DNA of 64,000 nt from Streptomyces sp. A0642 (lineage in GTDB: Bacteria; Actinomycetota; Actinomycetes; Streptomycetales; Streptomycetaceae). The first letter of the stretch is position 1. Each line of letters starts with the position of its first letter. The notes under the pieces are model-generated. The model did not search any database, had not been told where the DNA came from, and worked only from the letters and a program-made list of their open reading frames with translations. The position numbers and the translations under genes are program-made. Positions 33,778-41,394 of the stretch are shown piece by piece. The stretch covers positions 25,306-89,305 of the forward strand of contig NZ_SSBL01000027.1 of assembly GCF_004795105.1 (NCBI RefSeq). The letters run 5' to 3'.

Positions 33778-34480
33778 GAACGGACACAGCGGCACATCGG
33801 GAACTGCTTCAGATCATGAGCCTTCGCCCGCGGGGCTCGCGCGACGGACCTCTCGGCGTAGGGCGTCCGAGGGTTGGCGGGCGCTGCCGGCTCACTGCCC
33901 ACAGCATCCGCACAGTCGTCGTCGATCATCAGGGCCCCGCCATCCCGCCCGGCATGGGCCGAGCGCCAGCCACGAGGCATCTGGGCCCCACCGCCCGCGC
34001 TGGAAACGAGGCTGTTCGACGAACCCGTACAACCGGCCGTATAGAGCCGGATGGCGCCCGCCGGCCCTGGGACTTCTCTGGGACTTCCGGCCCCATCAAA
34101 CGGCACGCGCTTGTCATAGCCGAAAGGTCATTCGCGCAGGTCAGCGACCGTCAGCTGCTCATCGCGGCAGGTCACCGCGCTCGCTGGCCTCTTCCGGGAT
34201 ATCTGAAAGCCTGCACTCACGGCATCGCCACACCCCTCCTGACCTGCGCGAATGCGTGGTGATGTGGGGTGTGGCGGTGTCTCTGGGACTGTTCCGGGAC
34301 TTTGAACCAGGAGCGACGGCTCCCCTCTCCCGGCCGGGTAACCGCAGGTGCCGTCCACGCGGGCACCGGTCTCGCAGTGACGTTTACGGGCACGGCTTCG
34401 CTTGGTTGGGGGAGGGACCGAAAGGGGTCCCTTGCCGGGCGTTCGCATGAGGCTCCCGGAGATGATGGCTGGGGGTTGCG
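33778..34480. other. 700-bp stretch without a recognised gene
   Basis: No frame here shows recognisable protein motifs. A 9-nt inverted repeat (CCACACCCC at 34228-34236, GGGGTGTGG at 34266-34274) with a 29-nt loop is the only notable hairpin. A 10-mer (TCTCTGGGAC) occurs at 34075-34084 and 34280-34289. It could be decayed sequence. Confidence 0.45.
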
Positions 34481-34918
34481 GTGGGTTCGGGTGAGGACCA
34501 GAGACGTCTCTTGTCAGCCGGTGAGATGCGCGTGGGGGTGGCGGAGTTCGTACGGCGGGTGACAGCGCGGAACCGGTTGCCCCTGGACTACTCGGTGGCG
34601 AGCCTGCGTGTGGTGGACCGCATCACCGACGGGCTCCGACGTGCCGGGCCGGAGGAACGGAACGTGGCACGTGAACTGTTCTGGCTCGGGGCTTACGCGG
34701 GCGAGGTGTTCGTCCGGAGGGCCGGCGCGCAGTGGGTGGATTTCGACCGGGGCCAGCAAGAGCTCTTTGGTCAGGTGGTGGGTGTCCGGATGCCTGACGG
34801 GCGGGTGTGGAATCCGATCGGGAAGGTGGCCAAGCGGTTCGTGGCCGGTCAGGAGGAGTCCGTGCAGCAGTTGTACTTCCTTCTCCATGGCCGCGTGCCG
34901 ATGAGGGCCGCGCGGTGA
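34481..34918 (+). CDS. Conserved hypothetical protein
   Basis: A 145-residue soluble protein I do not recognise by function. Coding character is good from about residue 16 on (MRVGVAEFVRRVTARNRLPL, then FWLGAYAGEVFVRRAGAQWV, then GVRMPDGRVWNPIGKVAKRF). These stretches look like a compact conserved domain known from Streptomyces hypotheticals. The start is uncertain: GTG at 34481, or ATG at 34526 (MRVGVAEF), and neither has a strong ribosome binding site. It lies 116 bp before the sigma factor gene in the same direction. Confidence 0.6.
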   Translation: MGSGEDQRRLLSAGEMRVGVAEFVRRVTARNRLPLDYSVASLRVVDRITDGLRRAGPEERNVARELFWLGAYAGEVFVRRAGAQWVDFDRGQQELFGQVVGVRMPDGRVWNPIGKVAKRFVAGQEESVQQLYFLLHGRVPMRAAR

Positions 34919-35034
34919 ACTCACGTTCTGGTCCGGGGGCGGCCGATGAAGCGGTGCTTCCGTTTACTGTGACGTTTCTGTGTGTCAGGACGCAGAGGGA
35001 AGGGGGCTAATGCTGGACGATCGAAGAGGCACGT

Positions 35035-35664
35035 GTGGGCAGGGGCGGGGACCGGCGTCGTGAGCAGGCGTACGACGTGGAGCTCAGGAGGGCTGTATCG
35101 CTTGCTCAGCAGGGGGATGAGGACGGGTTCGCCACGGCGTACCGGCTGGTGCATCCGGGCCTGCTCGGATACATCCGTGGGCTCGTCGGGGACGACGCGG
35201 AGGATGTGGCGTCGGATGCCTGGCTGGAGATCGCCCGAGACCTGGGGCGTTTCCGCGGCGATGGCGCGGGATTCCGTGGCTGGACAGCGACCATCGCCCG
35301 CCATCGGGCTCTGGATCACCTGCGCAAGCAGAAGCGAAGGCCCCGGGCGGCCCTGATCGAGCAGGATGTGCTCGCACTGCCCGGGCGGGCCGACACGGTC
35401 GATGCGGTGCTGGAATCGATGTCGACGAAGTGGGCACTGAGACAGATCCGCGAGCTACCGCCGGACCAGGCGGAGGCTGTTCTACTGCGGGTGGTGGTGG
35501 GGCTGGGCGGGCCTGCCTCGGCTCGGGTGCTGGGCAAGCGGCCCGGGGCGGTGCGGACCGCTGCCCACCGTGGGCTGAAGCGGCTGGCGGAGCAGTTGGC
35601 CTCGGACAGCAGCCCGGAGCGGACGGCAGACGTCGCGCGGAACCCCGTGAAGGATGAGACATGA
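35035..35664 (+). CDS. ECF-type RNA polymerase sigma factor
   Basis: A 209-residue sigma-70 family protein with region 2 (FATAYRLVHPGLLGYIRGLV, then DAEDVASDAWLEIARDLGRF, then GWTATIARHRALDHLRKQKR) and region 4 (IRELPPDQAEAVLLRVVVGL, then SARVLGKRPGAVRTAAHRGL). It should direct RNA polymerase to a small stress or envelope regulon. The start is GTG after AAGAGG. Its stop overlaps the next gene by 4 bp, so sigma factor and membrane partner are probably coupled. Neighbouring envelope genes are possible targets; this is inference. Confidence 0.87.
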   Translation: MGRGGDRRREQAYDVELRRAVSLAQQGDEDGFATAYRLVHPGLLGYIRGLVGDDAEDVASDAWLEIARDLGRFRGDGAGFRGWTATIARHRALDHLRKQKRRPRAALIEQDVLALPGRADTVDAVLESMSTKWALRQIRELPPDQAEAVLLRVVVGLGGPASARVLGKRPGAVRTAAHRGLKRLAEQLASDSSPERTADVARNPVKDET

Positions 35665-36386
35665 GTCGCAAGACGGAAGAGACGGATCCCGGGCTCGTCA
35701 CACCCGGGATCGAGGCGCTCGCGGATGCGGTGCGAGGCGATGTCGGAGCCGCGGGTGTCGAGCGTGCGCTCGCGGCCTTCCGGGAGGCCGGTAGCGCGGG
35801 GGCGGGGGCGGCCTGGTTCAGGCGCCGGAGGCGCGACGACTGGCGTCCTGTCCGCCACACGTTTCCCACACGTGTTTCGTTGCGGGCGGCTCTGGGCGTC
35901 GTGCTTGCCGGCGTGACGCTGGGCGGGGTGGCGCTGGCCGCCGGCACAGGTGCGCTCCCGGACCCGCTCGCGCCGGGCGGAACCCCTGAGCCTCGAACGG
36001 GAGTGCGTCCTCCGCACCATTCCGGCAGCACCGATGCGGAACCCGACCGAACCCCCGCCTCACCGACGCCCACGCCCTCCGGGTCTGAGTCTGCCTCGTC
36101 GCACGATCCGGCACCCGGCAGCCGTGTCGCGCTGTGCCACGCATGGGCCAAGGGCAACGGAAAACACCTCGGCACAGCGTTCCAGCGGCTGGCGGAGGCC
36201 GCGGGCGGGAACGACGCAGTGGACGCCTACTGTGCCGCGTTGTCGGGTGCGGACGGCATTGCTCCTTCGGCGCCCGGAAAACCGGCTGAGACGCCGGCGA
36301 CGGGGCCATCGAAAGAGCAGCCGCTGGCCTCTCCCTCGCGAGGCAGGAGCGCGGAGCACACCTCCGGCGCCGGTCAGCGCCCGTAG
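35661..36386 (+). CDS. Single-pass membrane protein coupled to the ECF sigma factor (possible anti-sigma-like partner)
   Basis: A 241-residue protein with a cytoplasmic N-terminus of ~70 residues, one transmembrane segment (ALGVVLAGVTLGGVALAAG) and an extracellular Pro/Ser/Thr-rich region. A small domain near residues 150-195 has two cysteines (ALCHAWAKGNGKHLGTAFQR, then VDAYCAALSG). Position and topology suit an anti-sigma or sensor role, but no classic zinc anti-sigma motif (HxxxCxxC) is present. The start overlaps the sigma factor stop. The last 13 bp overlap the convergent signal-peptidase-like gene. Confidence 0.65.
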   Translation: MSRKTEETDPGLVTPGIEALADAVRGDVGAAGVERALAAFREAGSAGAGAAWFRRRRRDDWRPVRHTFPTRVSLRAALGVVLAGVTLGGVALAAGTGALPDPLAPGGTPEPRTGVRPPHHSGSTDAEPDRTPASPTPTPSGSESASSHDPAPGSRVALCHAWAKGNGKHLGTAFQRLAEAAGGNDAVDAYCAALSGADGIAPSAPGKPAETPATGPSKEQPLASPSRGRSAEHTSGAGQRP

Positions 36387-37015
36387 CCGACCGGGCGGGG
36401 CCGCCGGCCGGCCAGCACACAGATGCCGCCGGCAAGACTCACCAGTACGCCGAGCACCACGGCCAGTCCGAGCTTCACCGGGGCGCCGCCGCTCTCGAGT
36501 GCGCGGCCCTGGACGGCGGTGGTGGGAACGGTGCCGGAGTCCTCGCTCAGGAAGTACCGCGAGTCGTTCGCGTTCCCGCGATTGTCACCCAGGAGGAACA
36601 TGCGTCCGGCCGGCACCTTGACGTCGTACGGTGCTGTGCTGAACGGGGAGTCCGTCTCCTTCACGTAGGGCTCGTCAGCCGGGGCGCCATTGACGGTCAG
36701 CGTCCCGTCGGCGAAGACTACTCGGTCGCCACCGAGCCCGATGACGCGCTGCAGGACCGCCAGCCCCCTGTAGCGGTCCGGCACGCTGTAGAGCACGACA
36801 TCCCCTCGCCGGACCTCCTCGCCACTGGATCGCTCGACCATGACATGGTCGCCTTCGTGGTAGGTGGGTTCCATCGCTCTTCTGGCCGTGACCACCGTGT
36901 AGCAACTCAGAACCGACCAGAGCGCCCCAGCAGCCATGAGGGCCCCCAGGACCGCCAGGACCGTCCCCGTGATCAGCAGTCGGCGACCGGCGGGCGGGCG
37001 TCGGGTTTCACTCAT
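36374..37015 (-). CDS. Signal peptidase I-like (S26) protein lacking catalytic Ser and Lys
   Basis: A 213-residue S26-type membrane protein with an N-terminal membrane segment, the S26 boxes (AMEPTYHEGD, RGDVVLYSV, LQRVIGLGGDRV, LGDNRGNANDSRYF) and a C-terminal membrane segment. In active enzymes Ser precedes MEPT and Lys precedes RV in box D. Here they are Ala47 and Gln89, so the Ser/Lys dyad seems lost. It may be a non-catalytic homologue or use other residues. The start is the ATG at 37015, not the longer frame, because it begins the natural N-terminus before the hydrophobic segment. It follows the L,D-transpeptidase gene by 29 bp. Confidence 0.75.
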   Translation of the reverse strand: MSETRRPPAGRRLLITGTVLAVLGALMAAGALWSVLSCYTVVTARRAMEPTYHEGDHVMVERSSGEEVRRGDVVLYSVPDRYRGLAVLQRVIGLGGDRVVFADGTLTVNGAPADEPYVKETDSPFSTAPYDVKVPAGRMFLLGDNRGNANDSRYFLSEDSGTVPTTAVQGRALESGGAPVKLGLAVVLGVLVSLAGGICVLAGRRPRPVGYGR

Positions 37016-37044
37016 CGTCTCTCCGTCCGTGTGAAGGCCGCGCG

Positions 37045-37968
37045 TCAGCCGATGGCGATGCGCGGATGGGCTCCGGGCTGGATCCAGGCCATGATCCGGT
37101 CCATCGTGGCGCGCGGTACGGAGACACAACCCGCCGTCGCGCCGCTCCCGTTGACGTGGAGGAAGATGCCGGCTCCCCGTCCCGGGGTGGCAGGCCAGCG
37201 GTTGAAGTTGACGACCAGCGCCTTCGCGTACTGCGTGGGGTAGTTGATGAGGTGCTCACTGCCCCGTTCCCCGGTCTCGACGAGGGGGAAGTCGGCCCCG
37301 GCTGCGGAATGCATCGAGTTGTAGTACGCCGATTCGGGGTCCTCAACCCACCAGTGCGAGGAGTTGACCCGCGTGTAGGGCATGTTCGTGCCGCCGCTCT
37401 CGACACCGAACCCTTCCGTGATGGTGTAAGTGCCGGTAGGAGTCGTGTACGTGCTCTGCCGGCGGGTGGCACCGTCGGTGACACCGTTCGAACCGACGCG
37501 GCCGTTCGCGGAGATGGCGGCCTTCCAGCCGGACGCGCCCTTGGCCCAGGCCGTGACCGTGGCGTACGACCCGTCGGCCTTCACCGTGATGATCTGCGTG
37601 GAGTTGCCCACACTCACTGGAACGGGAAACGACGGGGCTGTGGGTGCCGCGTTCGTCTTCTCGCTCGTCGTGCCGGCTGCTGCTGTCGTCCGGTGTGCGG
37701 GAGTGGCCGGCCCTGTCGATGCGGCGGAAGCCTTCGTGGAGGCGGACGGGGAAGGGGATGGGGACGGGGATGACGATGCCGTGGACGAGGCCGATGACGA
37801 CGCGCTCGGGGAGGACGACTTACCGGCGGGCGACTCCGTCTCGGTCGCGGGAGCGGGAGTGGCTTCAGCGACCGACTCTGACTGCCCCTGCTGCCCGCAC
37901 GATGTCACGAGCACCATCGCACTGGCCGCGACCAGGATGGTGGGTACCCGACGGGAAATGGACTGCAC
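37045..37968 (-). CDS. L,D-transpeptidase (YkuD-type) lipoprotein
   Basis: A 307-residue protein. A lipobox (LVTSC, about residues 20-24) predicts a lipoprotein. A long Ser/Thr/Pro/Ala spacer (to residue ~115) spans the wall. The YkuD catalytic domain follows, with HVNGSGATAGCVSV (His271, nucleophile Cys281). Such enzymes make 3-3 crosslinks in peptidoglycan or attach proteins to it. The GTG at 37968 is preferred, with AAGGAA just upstream. It is probably co-transcribed with the signal-peptidase-like gene downstream. Confidence 0.85.
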   Translation of the reverse strand: MQSISRRVPTILVAASAMVLVTSCGQQGQSESVAEATPAPATETESPAGKSSSPSASSSASSTASSSPSPSPSPSASTKASAASTGPATPAHRTTAAAGTTSEKTNAAPTAPSFPVPVSVGNSTQIITVKADGSYATVTAWAKGASGWKAAISANGRVGSNGVTDGATRRQSTYTTPTGTYTITEGFGVESGGTNMPYTRVNSSHWWVEDPESAYYNSMHSAAGADFPLVETGERGSEHLINYPTQYAKALVVNFNRWPATPGRGAGIFLHVNGSGATAGCVSVPRATMDRIMAWIQPGAHPRIAIG

Positions 37969-38083
37969 TGTGTGTTCCTTCGTCTGTGAAGAAGAGGGGG
38001 ATATGGGTGGTCCGGGTGAATGAGATCGACCCGTCTCGGACGGGAGGGAGGAAGCGGCGGCCCGACCGCCCCTTCCCATTCGG

Positions 38084-40480
38084 TCAGCCGGTGAGAACGG
38101 CGCCGATTCCCTGACCGGCTGCGGTGGCGAGGGCCGAGGGCCCGTACGAGGCGCCCACTCCCCCGGTGAGCGTCATCACGGTGCCGTCACCCGCGTTCTC
38201 GCCTTCCGCACCGATAGCGGCATCGGCTGCGCCGTCTCCGTTCAGGTCGGTCAACGTCACGGCCGAGCCGAACCTGTCGCCGGTCTCGGCCGCTCCCGGC
38301 ACTCCGTCCGAGCCCTGCACGAAGGTGACCGCGCCCGTCGCGGAGAGACCGCCGACCGACCCGTGCAGCAGATACGCGCGCCCAGCACCGCCCGGCGCAC
38401 CAGCGAGTACATCGGCGTATCCGTCCCCGTCGGTATCGCCCACGGCCAGCGACGTTCCAGCCTCGGTGCCGCCACCGGAGGGGTCGAGGTCACCGGTGTC
38501 GATCACTGCTGCCTCAGCCGCTTCCAGGCCGTTGGAGGAGCCGGGATAGGTGATGATCTGTCCACTTTCCGAAGCGGTCGGTCGCCCCACGGCCAGGTCG
38601 GCATAGCCGTCGCCGTTCACATCCCCTGCGGCCAGGGAACGACCGCCTGCCCCGTCGAGCACGGTCACGATGTCGGTGCGCAGGCCGTCTGCCGAGCCGC
38701 GCGCCACGACCAGCGGATAGGTACCGTCCACCGTGCGGAAGGTGAGCGCCGCGTCGTCGAACCCGTCGTGGTCGAAGTCGGCGGTGGTCACGGCGGTGTC
38801 CTGGACGGGGCCCTCGGCCAGGGCGAGAGGCCCGGAGAAGGACCGGTCGGCGCCGTCCACGGTCCAGGCACGGCCGGCACCGGGCGCGACTGCGAGGATG
38901 TCGTCGCCGCCGTCGCCGTCGAAGTCCCCGGTGGCCAGCGCCGCCCCGAAGCGGGCATTGCCGGTGCGGCTCCCCACCGGTTCGTTGATCATGCCCGCCT
39001 GGCCGGTCAGGCCGTTCGCGCCGCCGCGCAGGACGCTGACACCGCCCTCGTCGCTCGCGCCCGCGGTGACTTCCTCTCCGGGGGAGGACACCACAAGGTC
39101 CTGGTAGCCGTCGTGGTCGAGATCCCCGAAGGCGCTTGCCGATCCGAAGCCGTCGCCGTCCTCGGATCCGCCGGGCACACCTTCGGTTTCCTGGGTGAGT
39201 ACCGCCCTGTTCGCGGCGTACGGCGTGGTGCCGGTGCCGGGTACCACGCTCACCTGGCCGGCGCCGGCATGGCCGGTGGCGGTGGCGCGGGCCACACCCA
39301 CCGTGAGGTCGGCGTGACCATCCCGGTTCGTGTCGCCGCGCACGGAGCGGGAGTTGACGGCGGCCGCGGCTGTGCGGATCGCGGGGAGGTCGCCGTAGAG
39401 GTTGGTGCCCGGGCACTCGGTGGGGTAGCCGTCGCGGTGGCCGGAGATCCGGTTCATCGTGACCTTCTGGCCCAGGGTGTACTTGCCGTTGTCGGCACCG
39501 GCCGCCATCACGATCGCCCCGGCGGGGTTGATGCCGTACAGGCCGAGCTTCCAGGCCGCGAGCCGCGCGATGGCGTCGCGGACTGCGGGCGTGGTGCTCG
39601 CGGTGTTGAAGTCACCGAGCACGGCGATGCCGCTGGTGTCGGTGTTGAAGCCGTAGGTGTGTGCCCCGTAGACGGGCCGGTCGATCCCGCCGGCACGCCC
39701 TTCGAAGAGGGTGCCGCACTTGTCGACGAAGTAGTTGTAGCCGATGTCGTTCCAGCCGTTGGACTTCACGTGGTAGGTGAGGATGCCCCGGATGACGGAG
39801 GCGGACTCGGCGCAGGTGTAGTCGTTCGTCCCGGCCGTGTGGTGCACGAACACGGCCTTGGTGTCGGTGGTGTACGTGGGCGGGTCGGCGACCAGTGACT
39901 CGTCGGCGCCCCATTCGGCGCGGGAGGTGATCGCGGGTGCTCCGGCCGACGTCGCGATTGCAGCGGTGTCCACGGTCCGGGCCCGGGTCCGGACCGTCCC
40001 GCTGTCGGGGTCAACCAGATCGACACGCAGTCCGTCCGGGAGTCGCGTGCCCGTGATTCGGGCCTGGACGCCGTCCGACGGCCCTACCCACAGGGGCTGG
40101 GTGCCGCCGCGTACTCCTGCGGCACCGTGTTCGGGGCCGGACTCGGGGGTGCGGACGTCGAGTTCGAGCGTCCGCCAGTCGCTCCAGGTGCGCGTCTCGC
40201 TGTCACGCGTACGTACCTGGACCCAACCGCCCAGTGCTGCCGCCGGGTCGGACCAGGTGACGCCGAGCATCCGGAACGGAGCGGTAGTGCGCGGGGGGAG
40301 GGCGCGGTGGCTCTGACCGGAGCCGGGAACAGCGACGGTGTGCACGATGCCGGTGCGAGCGGGGGCAGCAGCCGCGGTCGGCAGGGCGACCCGGTGGTTG
40401 CTCAACGCGACACAGCTCAGCACGACGGCCGTCGCCACCACGAGGTGCCTGAGGCGCGGGACGGGGGTGGAGGGCTTCAT
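38084..40480 (-). CDS. Secreted PGRP-type N-acetylmuramoyl-L-alanine amidase with FG-GAP repeats
   Basis: A 798-residue exported protein. It has a signal peptide (residues ~1-39), a region of ~150 residues, then an amidase_2/PGRP domain (about 185-365) with zinc-ligand candidates His213 (AVFVHHTAG), His348 (ISGHRDGYP) and Cys356 (ECPG). The remainder consists of FG-GAP/VCBS-type repeats with DxDxDG calcium loops (DTNRDGHADLTVG, DLDHDGYQDLVV, DVNGDGYADLAVG, DTDGDGYADVLAG), probably forming a beta-propeller. It should cleave the amide between muramic acid and the stem peptide. The ATG overlaps the MmpS-like gene stop by 4 bp. Confidence 0.88.
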   Translation of the reverse strand: MKPSTPVPRLRHLVVATAVVLSCVALSNHRVALPTAAAAPARTGIVHTVAVPGSGQSHRALPPRTTAPFRMLGVTWSDPAAALGGWVQVRTRDSETRTWSDWRTLELDVRTPESGPEHGAAGVRGGTQPLWVGPSDGVQARITGTRLPDGLRVDLVDPDSGTVRTRARTVDTAAIATSAGAPAITSRAEWGADESLVADPPTYTTDTKAVFVHHTAGTNDYTCAESASVIRGILTYHVKSNGWNDIGYNYFVDKCGTLFEGRAGGIDRPVYGAHTYGFNTDTSGIAVLGDFNTASTTPAVRDAIARLAAWKLGLYGINPAGAIVMAAGADNGKYTLGQKVTMNRISGHRDGYPTECPGTNLYGDLPAIRTAAAAVNSRSVRGDTNRDGHADLTVGVARATATGHAGAGQVSVVPGTGTTPYAANRAVLTQETEGVPGGSEDGDGFGSASAFGDLDHDGYQDLVVSSPGEEVTAGASDEGGVSVLRGGANGLTGQAGMINEPVGSRTGNARFGAALATGDFDGDGGDDILAVAPGAGRAWTVDGADRSFSGPLALAEGPVQDTAVTTADFDHDGFDDAALTFRTVDGTYPLVVARGSADGLRTDIVTVLDGAGGRSLAAGDVNGDGYADLAVGRPTASESGQIITYPGSSNGLEAAEAAVIDTGDLDPSGGGTEAGTSLAVGDTDGDGYADVLAGAPGGAGRAYLLHGSVGGLSATGAVTFVQGSDGVPGAAETGDRFGSAVTLTDLNGDGAADAAIGAEGENAGDGTVMTLTGGVGASYGPSALATAAGQGIGAVLTG

Positions 40481-41022
40481 GATTCTCCCTGTGCTGGCGC
40501 AGCCGCGCCGCTGGTGTTCTCGGGGGCCGGCAGTACGCCCTGGCAGGTGGCGCGCCCGTAGGAGCCGTAGGCGGTCGCGGTCTGGACGTGCCGGCCGCGC
40601 ACGGCGAGGGCGCAACGGGCCTGCCCACCCTTGGCATCGAGCGTGATCGTGACGATGGGCGACTCACCCAGCGGGACGCGCACGGTCTTCTTCCACGGCA
40701 GGGAGACCCGGCGGGCCACGACAGCCGTTCCGGACTCGCTGCGGGCTTGGTAAGTCAGGTCGGCGGTTCCCTCACCGGTGACCTCGTACGTCACCGAGGC
40801 CGTCGGCCCCTTGGGCTGGGTGCTCTTCTCCTCGGTGTCGAGCACCCCGTACAGGACGAGGCCGGCGCATGCGGCGAGAAGCACGCCCCCGACAGCCATG
40901 CCGCGTCGGTCGACGCGTCGACCGGCCGCGCTCTCGGATCGCGATGATTCGGCCTCCGCGGACGCGGGACCCGGCGCTGGGCAGTCCGCCGTTGAGGGCT
41001 CTGGCTCTTCGGTCGGTGGCAT
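40477..41022 (-). CDS. MmpS-like membrane-anchored protein
   Basis: A 181-residue protein with a charged cytoplasmic tail, one membrane segment (GVLLAACAGLVLYGVLD, residues ~46-62) and an extracellular beta-rich domain that ends GGQARCALAVRGRHVQTATA and YGSYGRATCQG. Two cysteines there may form a disulfide. The domain resembles MmpS accessory proteins of actinobacteria. It is the first gene of the pair with the amidase (4-bp overlap). The role is unknown; coupling suggests export or anchoring of the amidase. Confidence 0.7.
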   Translation of the reverse strand: MPPTEEPEPSTADCPAPGPASAEAESSRSESAAGRRVDRRGMAVGGVLLAACAGLVLYGVLDTEEKSTQPKGPTASVTYEVTGEGTADLTYQARSESGTAVVARRVSLPWKKTVRVPLGESPIVTITLDAKGGQARCALAVRGRHVQTATAYGSYGRATCQGVLPAPENTSGAAAPAQGES

Positions 41023-41394
41023 GCGGCGTCCTGGCTTTCCTGAGGTGTTGATCGACTCCGCGCCATTGCTCAGCCGCGGGCCGGGCGGTTATACCCCAGC
41101 TGCGGCCCGCATTTCCACTGCAAGGAAATAGCGGGCGAATCACCCTCGAATTCAGGTGCCAACTGTCCGCATTGTTCCGTCGCTTGACATGCACACAGCC
41201 TGATGACTAGACATCCCCCGGCTCCGTCGCACGACAACTCTCGCGGTTGAACGACGTGTTCACGGGGGTGCTTATTCATGCTGCCGATCGGCCCGGGCCG
41301 ATCGGCGGTTCGGCGTGCCCGCATTCCCTTCCGACGCCCGGTCTTTCGCGCGCGCGGGAAGTGGGGGGCGCCGCAACGGAAAGGGAATCTGGAC
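41023..41394. other. Divergent intergenic region before the RHS toxin gene
   Basis: The region separates the minus-strand MmpS/amidase pair from the RHS gene. It holds the promoter candidate at 41184-41213. The frame of the RHS gene is open upstream to 41278 but lacks a ribosome binding site there. Nothing else stands out. Confidence 0.5.
41184..41213 (+). promoter_or_regulatory. Sigma-70-type promoter candidate for the RHS toxin gene
   Basis: TTGACA (41184-41189) and TAGACA (41208-41213) are separated by 18 bp. The -35 matches the vegetative consensus exactly. Transcription would start near 41220, leaving a leader of about 175 nt before the GTG at 41395. Confidence 0.55.

Noticed and set aside
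34075..34289. Possible attachment-site duplication from a 10-mer TCTCTGGGAC occurring twice
   Set aside because: Ten bases is too short, there is no tRNA or integrase gene nearby and the enclosed DNA has no element features.
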